From the NCBI RefSeq assembly GCF_003205295.1, contig NZ_QJRP01000001.1, positions 310,001 through 374,000 on the forward strand: 64,000 nt of DNA. The letters run 5' to 3'. Below, piece by piece: positions 43,893-55,824 of the stretch (positions are counted from its first letter, which is position 1; every line of letters begins with the position of its first letter). The position numbers and the translations under genes were made by a program. The DNA comes from Pseudomonas mosselii. GTDB taxonomy: Bacteria > Pseudomonadota > Gammaproteobacteria > Pseudomonadales > Pseudomonadaceae. The notes under the pieces were generated by a model. That model had not been told where the DNA came from and did no database searches. It was given only the letters and a program-made list of their open reading frames with translations.

Positions 43893-44939
43893 ATGGACGA
43901 GGCACGGCTTCATGAATTCATGGGCAAGCTGGTGGGCGACATGGGCGCGGCGGCGACGCTGGCCAATGTCATCCTTGGGGATGAGCTCGGGCTGTACCGG
44001 GCCATGGCCGACAGCCAGCCGATCACGCCCCAGGTACTGGCCGAACGCACCGGCTGCCAGCCACGACTGGTGCGTGAATGGCTCAACGGCCAGGCGGCGG
44101 CGGGTTACCTGGTGCATCGTGACGGACAGTTCACCTTGCCTGAGGAGCAGGCCATGACGCTGGCCCTGGAAGACTCACCGGCCTACATGGCCGGCGGCGC
44201 CTCGGTGCTGGCGGCGCTGTTCCATGACAAGGACAAGCTGGTCGCGGCCATGCGCGGCAACGGCGCACTCGCCTGGGGCGATCATCATCCCTGCATGTTC
44301 AGTGGTACCGAGCGTTTCTTCAGGCCGGGTTACCGGACCTTCCTGGTGGCCGACTGGCTGCCGGCCCTGGAGGGTGTGGTGGCCAAGCTGCAGGCCGGCG
44401 CCCTGGTGGCCGACGTCGGTTGTGGCCATGGTGCCTCGACCATCGTCATGGCCGAGGCGTTCCCGGCCTCGCAATTTACTGGCTACGACTACCACGCGCC
44501 GTCGGTGCTCACCGCCACCGAGCGGGCCCGCGAGGCGGGGGTGGCCGACCGGGTCAGCTTCCAGCAGGCCTCGGCCAAGGACTATCCCGGCCGTGACCTG
44601 GACCTGGTGTGTTTCTTCGACTGCCTGCACGACATGGGCGATCCGGTCGGGGCGGCGCGACATGCCTATCGGGCACTCAAGGACGACGGCACGGTGATGC
44701 TGGTGGAGCCGTTTGCCGAAGATACGCTGGATGCCAACATCAATCCGGTCGGCAGGCTGTTCTATGCGGCGTCCACCTTCATCTGCACGCCGAATTCGCT
44801 GTCTCAGGAAGTGGGGCTGGGACTGGGGGCGCAGGCAGGGGAGGCGCGGTTGCGGGCGGTGTTCGAAGAGGCAGGGTTCAGGCAGTTCCGCAGGGCGACG
44901 CAGACGCCGTTCAACCTGATACTGGAGGCCAGGAAGTAG
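43893..44939 (+). CDS. Class I SAM methyltransferase with winged-helix N-domain
   Basis: 348 residues. About 1-100 is a winged-helix dimerisation region (LVGDMGAAATLANVILGDELGLYRAM, then GCQPRLVREWLNGQAAAGYL). The SAM domain has LVADVGCGHGASTIVMAEAFP, FTGYDYHAPSV and VCFFDCLHDMGDPVG. It resembles the Rv2258c-like family of unassigned methyltransferases. GAGGAGGG precedes the ATG. Monocistronic by context, closed by the hairpin at 44973-44998. Confidence 0.85.
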   Translation: MDEARLHEFMGKLVGDMGAAATLANVILGDELGLYRAMADSQPITPQVLAERTGCQPRLVREWLNGQAAAGYLVHRDGQFTLPEEQAMTLALEDSPAYMAGGASVLAALFHDKDKLVAAMRGNGALAWGDHHPCMFSGTERFFRPGYRTFLVADWLPALEGVVAKLQAGALVADVGCGHGASTIVMAEAFPASQFTGYDYHAPSVLTATERAREAGVADRVSFQQASAKDYPGRDLDLVCFFDCLHDMGDPVGAARHAYRALKDDGTVMLVEPFAEDTLDANINPVGRLFYAASTFICTPNSLSQEVGLGLGAQAGEARLRAVFEEAGFRQFRRATQTPFNLILEARK

Positions 44940-44972
44940 CGATCTGCCTGTGATGGCTCTTTCGCACAAACA

Positions 44973-44998
44973 GAAGGGGCGCCATCTGGCGCCCCTTC
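44973..44998 (-). terminator. Hairpin between convergent genes
   Basis: GAAGGGGCGCC and GGCGCCCCTTC form a perfect 11-base stem with an ATCT loop. Read leftward it is followed by a T-rich TGTTTGTG. It probably ends the carboxynorspermidine operon and may also serve the methyltransferase gene. Confidence 0.7.
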
Positions 44999-45008
44999 GT
45001 CGTGCAGC

Positions 45009-46253
45009 TTAGGCTTCAGCGTCCCATGGACGATCGCCTTTTTCATCCTTGACGCGGGTCGGCAGGCCCATCACGTCCAGCGCCTTGAGGAACGGCTCGG
45101 CCGGCAGCTCCTCGACGTTGACCATGCGCCCGGCGTCCCACTCGCCACGGGCGACCAGCAGCGCGGCGGCCACCGGCGGCACGCCGGCGGTGTAGGAGAT
45201 GCCTTGGCTGTCGGTCTCGGCGTAGGCTTCTTCGTGATCGGCCACGTTGTAGATGAACACCTCGCGCGGCTGACCGTCCTTGGTGCCCTTGACCAGGTCA
45301 CCGATGCAGGTCTTGCCGGTGTAGCCCGGAGCCAGCGAGGCCGGATCCGGCAGCACGGCCTTGACCACTTTCAGCGGTACCACTTCCAGGCCTTCGGCGG
45401 TCTTGACCGGTTGCTCGGAAAGCAGGCCAAGGTTCTTCAGCACGGTGAACACGTTGATGTAGTGCTCGCCGAAGCTCATCCAGAAGCGCACGTTCGGCAC
45501 GTTCAGGTTCTTCGAGATCGAGTGCACCTCGTCGTGACCGGTCAGGTACAGGTTCTGCGAACCCACCACCGGCAGGTCGTCGGTACGCTTGACCTCGAAC
45601 ATGGTGTTGCTGGTCCACTGGCTGTTCTGCCAGCTCCACACCTGCCCGGTGAACTCGCGGAAGTTGATTTCCGGGTCGAAGTTGGTGGCGAAGTACTTGC
45701 CGTGGGAACCGGCATTGACGTCGAGGATGTCGATCGAATCAATGCGGTCGAAATACTGCTGCTGCGCGAGTTTCGCGTAGCTGTTCACCACACCCGGGTC
45801 GAAGCCGACACCGAGAATGGCGGTAATGTTCTTCTGCTGGCATTCCTCGAGGTGTTTCCACTCGTAGTTGCCATACCAGGGCGGGGTTTCGCAGATCTTG
45901 CCCGGTTCTTCGTGAATCGCGGTGTCAAGATAAGCGACACCGGTATCGATGCAGGCACGCAGCACCGACATGTTGAGGAAGGCGGAACCAACGTTGATCA
46001 CGATCTGCGATTCGGTCTCGCGGATCAGTGCCTTGGTCGCCTCGACATCGAGGGCGTTGAGCGAGAAGGCCTGGATGTCGGCGGGTACCTTGAGGCTACC
46101 CTTGGCCTTGACGCTGTCGATGATGGCCTGGCATTTGGAGATGTTCCGTGACGCAATCGCAATACGACCCAGTTCGTCGTTATGCTGTGCGCACTTGTGG
46201 GCCACCACCTTGGCGACACCTCCTGCACCAATGATAAGAACGTTCTTCTTCAA
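45009..46253 (-). CDS. Carboxynorspermidine synthase (saccharopine-dehydrogenase family)
   Basis: 414 residues. Rossmann start LKKNVLIIGAGGVAKVVAHKCAQ with a TTG start codon at 46253 and AAGGAG about 13 bases upstream. Characteristic stretches are YLDTAIHEEPGKICETPPWYGNYEWKHL and ILGVGFDPGVVNSYAKLAQQQYFD. It reductively joins aspartate semialdehyde with putrescine or diaminopropane in the alternative spermidine route. It follows nspC by 30 bases in the same operon, which supports the polyamine assignment over lysine degradation. Confidence 0.88.
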   Translation of the reverse strand: MKKNVLIIGAGGVAKVVAHKCAQHNDELGRIAIASRNISKCQAIIDSVKAKGSLKVPADIQAFSLNALDVEATKALIRETESQIVINVGSAFLNMSVLRACIDTGVAYLDTAIHEEPGKICETPPWYGNYEWKHLEECQQKNITAILGVGFDPGVVNSYAKLAQQQYFDRIDSIDILDVNAGSHGKYFATNFDPEINFREFTGQVWSWQNSQWTSNTMFEVKRTDDLPVVGSQNLYLTGHDEVHSISKNLNVPNVRFWMSFGEHYINVFTVLKNLGLLSEQPVKTAEGLEVVPLKVVKAVLPDPASLAPGYTGKTCIGDLVKGTKDGQPREVFIYNVADHEEAYAETDSQGISYTAGVPPVAAALLVARGEWDAGRMVNVEELPAEPFLKALDVMGLPTRVKDEKGDRPWDAEA

Positions 46254-46283
46254 TTCAGCTTCTCTCCTTCATGAAAGCCTGTC

Positions 46284-47381
46284 TTACGACAGGCTCGAAA
46301 CGTAGTCTTCGAACCCGAACTCGCGAACCAGCTCGACGCTGCCGTCGAGTTGCTTGACCGCGATGGACGGCATTTTCAGACCGTTGAACCAGTTTTTCTT
46401 GACCATGGTGTAACCGGCGGTGTCGATGAACGACAGGCGGTCACCGATCTGCAGCGGCTTGTCGAACTGATACTCGCCGAAGATATCGCCGGCCAGGCAC
46501 GACTTGCCGCAGACCATGTAGGTGTGCGCGCCGTCGTTGGGCGCCATCTTGGCGTTGAGGCGATAGATCAGCAGGTCGAGCAGGTGCGCCTCGATCGAGC
46601 TGTCGACCACGGCCAGGTGCTTGCCGTTGTACAGGGTGTCGAGCACGGTCACTTCCAGCGAGGCGCTGTTGGTGATGGCCGCTTCCCCCGGCTCCAGGTA
46701 GACCTGCACGCCGTACTGTTGCGAGAAGGCTTTCAGGCGCGCACAGAACGCGTCCACCGCGTAGTCTTCGCCGGTGAAGTGGATGCCGCCACCGAGGCTG
46801 ACCCACTCGACCTTGTGCAGCAGGTGGCCGAAGCGCTCCTCGATGTGCGTGAGCATCTTGTCGAACAGGCCGAAGTCGCCGTTCTCGCAGTTGTTGTGGA
46901 ACATGAAGCCGGAGATCTTCCCGATCACCTTCTCGATCTTTTCCGGGTCCCACTCACCGAGGCGGCTGAACGGGCGTGCCGGGTCGGCCAGCAGGTAGTC
47001 GGAGCTGCTCACCTGCGGGTTGACGCGCAGGCCGCGCACCTTGCCCTCGGACTGTTCGGCGAAGCGTTCGAGCTGGCCGATGGAGTTGAAGATGATCTTG
47101 TCGCAGTTCTCGAGCATCTCTTCGACTTCATCGTCAGCCCAGGCCACGCTGTAGGCGTGGGTTTCGCCGGCGAACTTCTGGCGACCGAGCTTGAGCTCGT
47201 AGAGCGAGGAGGAGGTGGTGCCGTCCATGTACTGCTGCATCAGGTCGAATACCGACCAGGTGGCGAAGCACTTGAGGGCGAGCAGGGCCTTGGCCCCGGA
47301 CTGCTGGCGCACGTAGGCAATCTTTTCCATGTTGCCCAGCAGTTTCTGTTTGTCGATGAGGTAGTACGGCGTCTTGATCAT
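46284..47381 (-). CDS. nspC: Carboxynorspermidine decarboxylase
   Basis: 365 residues, PLP-dependent alanine-racemase-fold decarboxylase. The PLP lysine lies in KALLALKCFATWSVFDLM. HNNCENGDF, VSLGGGIHFTG, YLEPGEA and the C-terminal YMVCGKSCLAGDIFGEY with the active-site Cys are all present. It decarboxylates carboxynorspermidine or carboxyspermidine to the free polyamine. First gene of the pair with the synthase. Confidence 0.93.
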   Translation of the reverse strand: MIKTPYYLIDKQKLLGNMEKIAYVRQQSGAKALLALKCFATWSVFDLMQQYMDGTTSSSLYELKLGRQKFAGETHAYSVAWADDEVEEMLENCDKIIFNSIGQLERFAEQSEGKVRGLRVNPQVSSSDYLLADPARPFSRLGEWDPEKIEKVIGKISGFMFHNNCENGDFGLFDKMLTHIEERFGHLLHKVEWVSLGGGIHFTGEDYAVDAFCARLKAFSQQYGVQVYLEPGEAAITNSASLEVTVLDTLYNGKHLAVVDSSIEAHLLDLLIYRLNAKMAPNDGAHTYMVCGKSCLAGDIFGEYQFDKPLQIGDRLSFIDTAGYTMVKKNWFNGLKMPSIAVKQLDGSVELVREFGFEDYVSSLS

Positions 47382-50134
<2,753 letters not shown>

Positions 50135-50156
50135 CGAAAGGCATGGGGCAGCGTTT

Positions 50157-50224
50157 CGTGGGAGCGGGCTTGCCCCGCGATGAGGCCATTCAGGCCATCA
50201 TCGCGGGGCAAGCCCGCTCCCACG
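50157..50224. repeat. 27-base perfect inverted repeat (REP-like)
   Basis: Arms 50157-50183 and 50198-50224 are perfect reverse complements (CGTGGGAGCGGGCTTGCCCC and so on), with a 14-base loop that is itself palindromic (GGCC-ATTCA-GGCC). It lies between the convergent katG and MHS transporter genes. A partial copy is at 57355-57375. Confidence 0.85.
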
Positions 50225-50244
50225 AGAAGCCCCAGGGCAATCAG

Positions 50245-51579
50245 CTACAGGTCTTGCGATACCCCAGGCTGATCGTTGCCCGGGGTTTCCTCATGCAATG
50301 AAGCCTGTGAGGTCTCCGGCAACGCCAACCCGCCCAGCAATGCCAGCAAGGCAATCACCACCAGGTAGAACGCCGGCGCCAGGCGGCTGCCGCTCTGTTC
50401 GATCAGCCAGGTCGCCACCAGCGGCGCGGTGCCGCCGAACAGGGTGTAGGCGACGTTGTAGGTGATCGCCGAGGCGGTGTAGCGGCTACGGGTGGGGAAG
50501 CATTCCGACAGCAGCGCGGCGGTGACCACGCCGCTCACCAGCGCGCCGATGGCCAGCAGGATCACCCCCAGCAATGCTCCCGACAGCGAACCGGAACTGG
50601 CCAGCCAGTAGGCAGGGAACACCGCGAGCATCACCCACAGGCAGGTGAAGCCGATGGTCCGGCGCCGCCCGACACGGTCGCTGAAGGCGCCCGCCAGCGG
50701 GCAGCCGGCGGCGGCGAATAGCAGGGCCACGGTCGAGACCAGCAGCGCCTGGGCGCGGCTCAGGTGGCCGACCGTCTGCAGGTAGGTGGCGAAGTAGGTG
50801 GTGAACATGTAGAACGACAGCGCGGTCAGCGAGATGAACGCGCCGAGGTTGCGAATGGTGCGGCCATGGTGGCGCAGGGTATCGCCCAGCGGCGAGTGCG
50901 CGTGGGCCTTGCCTTCGGCCAGCGCCTGGCGAAACGCCGGAGTCTCCTCCATGCGCCAGCGCAGGTACAGGCCCACCAGGCCCAGGGGCGCGGCGACCAG
51001 GAACGGCACGCGCCAGCCCCAGCTGTTCATCGCCTCGGACGTCAGGCTGGCCTCCAGTCCGTAGGCGATGACCGCCGCGCAGGCGAAGGCGCAGAAGGTC
51101 GAGACCGGCACGAAGCTGCCGTAGAACGCCCGCCGGCCTCGTGGCGCGTGCTCCATCAGGTAGGCGCAGGCTCCGGCATATTCACCACCTGCGGAAAACC
51201 CCTGCAAGCAGCGGGCGAGGGTGAGCAGTACCGGAGCCAGCACGCCGATGCTGGCGTAGGTCGGCAACAGGCCGATCAGGGTGGTGGAACCGGCCATCAG
51301 CAGGATGGTCAGCGACAGGATGCGCTTGCGCCCGAGCCGGTCGCCCAGCGCACCGAACACGATGCCACCCAGCGGACGCAGGGCGAAGGCCACGGCGAAT
51401 ACGGCGAAGGTCTTGAGCAGGGCCACGCCTGCGTCTTCGCTGGCGAAGAACTGGCTGGCGATCAGCGTGGCGAGAAAACCGTAGACGGCGAAGTCGAACC
51501 ATTCGACGAAATTGCCGATGGCCGAGGCGGCGATCACCCGGCGCAAGGTGGCGGGCGGGACCTCGTGGGCGGTGGACAT
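50245..51579 (-). CDS. MHS-family MFS metabolite/proton symporter
   Basis: 444 residues, 12 helices. The MHS signature is clear: AASAIGNFVEWFDFAVYGFLAT, then RPLGGIVFGALGDRLGRKRIL and RCLQGFSAGGEYAGACAYLMEHAPRGRRAFYGS. These transporters take up carboxylates or betaines with protons; the exact substrate is unknown. Start MSTAHEVPP at 51579 has GGAGAG upstream and places the first helix normally; the open frame extends further upstream. Confidence 0.88.
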   Translation of the reverse strand: MSTAHEVPPATLRRVIAASAIGNFVEWFDFAVYGFLATLIASQFFASEDAGVALLKTFAVFAVAFALRPLGGIVFGALGDRLGRKRILSLTILLMAGSTTLIGLLPTYASIGVLAPVLLTLARCLQGFSAGGEYAGACAYLMEHAPRGRRAFYGSFVPVSTFCAFACAAVIAYGLEASLTSEAMNSWGWRVPFLVAAPLGLVGLYLRWRMEETPAFRQALAEGKAHAHSPLGDTLRHHGRTIRNLGAFISLTALSFYMFTTYFATYLQTVGHLSRAQALLVSTVALLFAAAGCPLAGAFSDRVGRRRTIGFTCLWVMLAVFPAYWLASSGSLSGALLGVILLAIGALVSGVVTAALLSECFPTRSRYTASAITYNVAYTLFGGTAPLVATWLIEQSGSRLAPAFYLVVIALLALLGGLALPETSQASLHEETPGNDQPGVSQDL

Positions 51580-51729
51580 GGGGTGCTCTCCGGTGGTCTT
51601 GGCAGCCTGGGCGGATGCGGCGCGCTCGGGGCGCGCCGTCGTTGTTCTCGGGCCAGTAGACAAGCGGCAGGGCGAGCAGGCTTTGTCGAGGGCGACCTCC
51701 GGATATCCGTTAGCACCGCCCCCGAGACC

Positions 51730-52182
51730 TCATGGCCGCACAAGCGATCTCGGCATGTGAGGCATTAGTATCAGGGGGGCGACCACCTCGACCTGGTCGT
51801 CCTCGAACAAGCCCTCCGGTACGGGCGGGTAGGTGGTTTGCCAGCATTGGCGCTCGACCAGTTGCGCCAGCTGTTTGAAGTCGGAAGTTACGGTCAGCGG
51901 GGGCAGCTGGCTTTGGACGGCGGGAGAGCTGCGCATGGCCTTGCACGCGGTGGGTTGATTGTTTCGGTCCAGGGTGAGCTTGAGCGTGACCACGCCAACC
52001 AGGGTGCCCTGGTTGGCGGCAGCGATCCGGTTGATGAGCGCGCTCTGCATGGCAGCCGTGAAGCTGGCCATGGTGATGGCGTCGACTTTCGCGTTTACCT
52101 GGGGAGGGGCGCTGCAGGCCATGAGGGTCGCCAGGCCGAAAGCGGCGAGGGGTAGCAGGGTGAGACGGTGGATCTGCGACAC
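51730..52182 (-). CDS. Small lipoprotein, TonB C-terminus-like
   Basis: 150 residues from a GTG start with AAGGA 7 bases upstream. The signal peptide has lipobox LMAC (SQIHRLTLLPLAAFGLATLMAC). The mature part NQGTLVGVVTLKLTLDRNNQPTACKAMRSSP resembles the beta-alpha pattern of TonB-box-binding C-terminal domains. It ends with acidic FEDDQVEVVAPLIL. Function unknown. The frame remains open upstream, but only this start gives a lipoprotein signal. Confidence 0.65.
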   Translation of the reverse strand: MSQIHRLTLLPLAAFGLATLMACSAPPQVNAKVDAITMASFTAAMQSALINRIAAANQGTLVGVVTLKLTLDRNNQPTACKAMRSSPAVQSQLPPLTVTSDFKQLAQLVERQCWQTTYPPVPEGLFEDDQVEVVAPLILMPHMPRSLVRP

Positions 52183-52295
52183 GGGAACGTCCTTGGTTGA
52201 GAGCTTCGGTACTTTCGTGTACCGGGTTGGAAAAAGGGATGAGGCCCGCTGGATGAACGTGGCGGGGTCGATGATCTTCAGGGAACAGGTTGCGG

Positions 52296-53075
52296 TCATT
52301 CCCGATCGCAACGTGCGGGTACTGGCCATGTGTGCGATGCGCGCAGGTCCTTGAGCGACTCGGGGACATCGATCGGCAGCTCGTCAGGACCGAGCAACGC
52401 CTCGATTTCACGAACGCTGCGCAGGTACGGGTCGAGGTCGGTGCCCAGCCCGGCCTGGTGCGGGATCCACCAGGCGATGACCTGGGGCTGGCCGTGGTCA
52501 TCCTCGGTCAGCAGCACCTTCCAGAACACCTCGGGCGTGGCGATGCCGTGGGAGGTGACGAAGGCATCGTTGTCCAGGGCAGCGCCGGCATGGCCGAACA
52601 CTACGCCACCGATCACCGTCACCGGGTGCAGGTCGCGGTAGCACTCGGTCAGCAGTTCGGTCTGGTACCAGGTGCGGCTGTTGTGCGAAGCCAGTTGTGG
52701 AACGATGTTGCTCATCAGGTTGGAGGCATCCATCGCCGCGCGGTCGTCGTCGAAATGATTGTTGGCCGCCAGGTGGCCGCGATGATAGCCCTTGGGGATC
52801 GAATAGGCCTTGGCCGAGCGCTGACCCTTGCAGCCTTCCGGGAGGCTGCGCTCGAGACGGAAGTTGTCGATGCGCTGCAGGTGGCCCTGGTCTTGGTCGA
52901 GGGTGAAGGCGAAGCGGTGTGGTTCGCCGCGCTGGCAGTCGTACCAGAGCTGGAAGCGGCCGTGGTCGAGCAGGGTGAGCGGCGTGGTTGCGGGTTCGGG
53001 CGCCGGCGGGGAGGGCAGGCGCGGGGCGCAGGAGGTCAGGCTGAGGGCCAGCAGCAGGAACAGCAAACGGCGCAC
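52296..53075 (-). CDS. DNA/RNA non-specific endonuclease (NUC1 family), lipoprotein
   Basis: 259 residues with lipobox LTSC (Cys16), so anchored in the envelope. Catalytic region KGYHRGHLAANNHFDDDRAAMDASNLMSNIVPQ has RGH with the general-base His. The usual first Asp of DRGH is His here. Metal-binding Asn in SNIVPQ is kept. It would cleave nucleic acid outside the cytoplasm, for nutrient use or defence. Alone on its strand, 113 bases upstream of the small lipoprotein gene. Confidence 0.85.
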   Translation of the reverse strand: MRRLLFLLLALSLTSCAPRLPSPPAPEPATTPLTLLDHGRFQLWYDCQRGEPHRFAFTLDQDQGHLQRIDNFRLERSLPEGCKGQRSAKAYSIPKGYHRGHLAANNHFDDDRAAMDASNLMSNIVPQLASHNSRTWYQTELLTECYRDLHPVTVIGGVVFGHAGAALDNDAFVTSHGIATPEVFWKVLLTEDDHGQPQVIAWWIPHQAGLGTDLDPYLRSVREIEALLGPDELPIDVPESLKDLRASHTWPVPARCDRE

Positions 53076-53230
53076 GGCGCGTCTTCCTTGAGCAAAAGCG
53101 CGGAATCTTACAGCACTTTGCGCGGGCAGGTTTGCCTTGTGGAAACGGCCCTAGGCGCGGACGGCGTTCCCGCTTCATTGATCCGGACGGCCATCGGCAG
53201 GTGCTGTGGGCGGCCGATGCCGCGCAGGTG

Positions 53231-54814
53231 TCAGGCCGGGCTGTCGATGCAGACGCGGTTGCGCCCCTTCTGCTTGGCCTGGTACAGCGCCTTGTCCGCC
53301 CTGGCCAGGGCATCGGCTGGCGCGTCAGCGTCGCGGGGCTGCCAGCTGGCCACGCCTAGGGAGATGGTGACCGTGCCGATCGGTGCAATCGGGGTGTGCT
53401 CGACCGTCAGGCGCAGGTGGCCGGCGATGGCTGTCGCCACCTCCAGGCCGGCGCCCGGCAGCAGCATGAGGAACTCCTCGCCGCCGGTACGGCACAGCAC
53501 GTCGCCTTCGCGGCAGGTCCCGCGCATCAGCCCGGCCAGCTGCTGCAGCACACGGTCGCCGGCATCGTGGCCGTGGCTGTCGTTGATCCGCTTGAAGTGA
53601 TCAATGTCCAGCACCACCACGGCAAACCCACACTGCTCGGCCTGTTGCACCCGCAGTGCCTGTTGCAGCCCGCGCCGATTGACCAGCCCGGTCAACGGGT
53701 CGGTCTGGGCATCGCGGTTGAGCCGGCCGATGCGTTCCTGCAGCAGGTTCACGCCGAACAACAGGGCACGCTTGAGCTCCGCGGCCTCGGCGTACCAGGC
53801 GCGGACCTGGTGGATGCGTTCGGTGGTCTGCTGCTGGCCCATGCCCCGGGCAACGCTGGTCAACTGCCGCAACGGGTGGGCGATGACTTGCGTGAGCCAG
53901 TACAGCAGCAGGCAGCCGAGCAGCGCCAACGGCGCGGAAATCATCACTACATTGAGGATCAGCTGGCGCAGCGGAGCCACGGTTTGGCGCAGTGGCTGCT
54001 GGGCGACGATGGTCCAGCCGGCGCTGGGCACCGTGGCAAAGCCGGCAAGCATCTCGACACCCTGGCTGTTGACCAGGCGCCGGGTGCCATGGTCGAGGTT
54101 CGGCAGGTCGTCGAGCAGCGCGTTGTCGCCTACCAGGGTGCCGACCCGTTTGCTGTCGGGGTGAAACAGCAACCGGCGGTTGCGATCGACGACATAAAGG
54201 TACGAGCCGTTCTGGTAGAAGTGCGTGCCCAGCAGGCTGTTGAGCAGGTTGCGCTCGCGCAGGTAGAGGCTGCCGCCGATGTAACCGTGGTAGTGGCCGT
54301 TGGCGTCGAAGATCGGTTGCGAGAGCACCACCAGCAGGTTGTCGGCCGCCGACAGGAAAGGCGTGGAGACCAGCGTGCGGTGTTCGCGCAGTGCTTGCTG
54401 TGCGCCAGGTGAAGTCGCCTGGCTGCCGGCCAGGTGCTGCAGCGGGGCGGGCGAGAGCGAGCGCACGGTCCCCTGGGCATCGACCCGCAAGGTGGAGTTG
54501 AACAGGTTGCCCTGCTGTTGCAGGCGGTCGATTTCATCCTGTACCAGGCTGTCGTCGTTCGGGTGCAGGCCACTTTGCCGGGCGCCGTAGGCCAGTTGCT
54601 GCAGGGCATTGACCAGGGTGGTTTCGGTCACGGCGGCCAGCTTGGCGGCATAGGCCCGATTGGCCTCCAGGGCGCTGTCGATCAGCAGTTGCCGTTGTAC
54701 TCGGTAGCTGGCGAAGTAGCTGGCCAGCAGCATGACCAGGGCCGTGGTGGCGCAAAGGGCGAGTATGAGGGTGCGCAGGTCCGGGCGCAGTCCGTGCGGG
54801 GTGAAATATCGCAA
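53231..54814 (-). CDS. Membrane-bound diguanylate cyclase with dCache sensor
   Basis: About 527 residues. First helix (LRTLILALCATTALVMLLASYF), periplasmic dCache-like sensor (about 45-290), second helix (ISAPLALLGCLLLYWLTQVI), HAMP-like linker, then a GGDEF domain with active site RTGGEEFLML and LARADKALYQAKQKGRNRV. No clear RxxD inhibitory site is visible before the active site. It makes c-di-GMP. Start is uncertain: a TTG at 54814 with CGAGG upstream gives the tidiest amino end, and the frame is open to 54907. Confidence 0.85.
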   Translation of the reverse strand: MRYFTPHGLRPDLRTLILALCATTALVMLLASYFASYRVQRQLLIDSALEANRAYAAKLAAVTETTLVNALQQLAYGARQSGLHPNDDSLVQDEIDRLQQQGNLFNSTLRVDAQGTVRSLSPAPLQHLAGSQATSPGAQQALREHRTLVSTPFLSAADNLLVVLSQPIFDANGHYHGYIGGSLYLRERNLLNSLLGTHFYQNGSYLYVVDRNRRLLFHPDSKRVGTLVGDNALLDDLPNLDHGTRRLVNSQGVEMLAGFATVPSAGWTIVAQQPLRQTVAPLRQLILNVVMISAPLALLGCLLLYWLTQVIAHPLRQLTSVARGMGQQQTTERIHQVRAWYAEAAELKRALLFGVNLLQERIGRLNRDAQTDPLTGLVNRRGLQQALRVQQAEQCGFAVVVLDIDHFKRINDSHGHDAGDRVLQQLAGLMRGTCREGDVLCRTGGEEFLMLLPGAGLEVATAIAGHLRLTVEHTPIAPIGTVTISLGVASWQPRDADAPADALARADKALYQAKQKGRNRVCIDSPA

Positions 54815-54963
54815 TCCTTGGCCTCGTCGGATACAACGGAAAACGCACCTTACGCGCTTGGCGCAAAGTGGACCATGCTTGAGCGCAATTGCAGGGTTGG
54901 AGGACAAGGGGGGGTCCGGTTTCCCACGGGACTCACGGAATTATCCTCCCTTGTTATCTCCGT

Positions 54964-55443
54964 TCAGGGTGCAGCCTGCTCCAGTGTCCGCAGGTCATCC
55001 TCGACCTGTTGCATGCGCTCCTGCACCAAGGCTTGGACCTTGGCGTCACTGGCGCTTTCGCGCATCAGTGTGGTGAGTTTCTCACTCAGGCGCTTGCCTT
55101 CCTCGCTCTGGCCCAGCGCCCTGGCCATGGCCGGATCGCGGGTGGCCTGAGTGATGAGGTCGAACTCGGCATCACTGAAGTGCTCCTCGCTATAAAGCCT
55201 GAACAGGTCCTGGCGCTGGTCGTCGACGGTCAGGTGCTTGCGCAGCACCTCCTTGATCTTGTCCTGGGGCACCTGCGCATGGGTCATGGCCAACAGCCCG
55301 GCCATGCGTTCTATGTTGTGGTCGTAGGCTTCCTGCAGGGGCAGGTTGGCGAGGATCTTTTCCTCGCGGCTGGGTTTCTGGTCGCAGGCGGCGAGGGCGG
55401 CGAGCAGCAACACGGGGAGCAGTAGACGGGGCAGGCGGGGCAT
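54964..55443 (-). CDS. Hypothetical lipoprotein with helical C-terminus
   Basis: 159 residues. Signal peptide MPRLPRLLLPVLLLAALAAC gives lipobox LAAC. The mature part is almost wholly helical and charged (EEKILANLPLQEAYDHNIERMAGLLA, then KVQALVQERMQQVEDDLRTLEQ). Similar small lipoproteins occur in pseudomonads, but I do not know a function. Confidence 0.7.
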   Translation of the reverse strand: MPRLPRLLLPVLLLAALAACDQKPSREEKILANLPLQEAYDHNIERMAGLLAMTHAQVPQDKIKEVLRKHLTVDDQRQDLFRLYSEEHFSDAEFDLITQATRDPAMARALGQSEEGKRLSEKLTTLMRESASDAKVQALVQERMQQVEDDLRTLEQAAP

Positions 55444-55501
55444 GGTGGGGCCTTGGGCACGGTAAGGCCTGGGAGTGTACTGCAAACCCGTGGCGGAAGA
55501 A

Positions 55502-55657
55502 TCAGCGTTGCAGCGGATTGCGCAGGCGTACCCAGAGGAGCGCCGGCAGGGCCATCAGCAGCCATTTCAGGTAGCGGTTCACTTCGTAGTGTTCACAGGC
55601 CACGCCGATGAGGGTGCAGACCACCACTACGGCCACGAACTGGATCATTCTTTCCAT
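55502..55657 (-). CDS. Small membrane protein, 51 residues
   Basis: MERMIQFVAVVVVCTLIGVACEHYEVNRYLKWLLMALPALLWVRLRNPLQR. Two hydrophobic segments (5-21 and 31-43) with a short charged turn. GGAAACC lies before the ATG. The downstream lipoprotein gene starts 58 bases later on the same strand, so they may be co-transcribed. No family recognised. Confidence 0.5.
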   Translation of the reverse strand: MERMIQFVAVVVVCTLIGVACEHYEVNRYLKWLLMALPALLWVRLRNPLQR

Positions 55658-55824
55658 CAGCAGGTTTCCATCATTGCAGGGGCCGGAAGGGCCGCGGGGC
55701 GCACTGTAGCAGGAGTCGCAGGCGCCGCAGGCCGGCATGCCACACGGCGTAACACTTTTGCGCCGCCGTTGGGTGCCAGGTTGGCTATTGTGCGGCAATC
55801 CCGCCAGCCAAGGAAGGTAACCCC

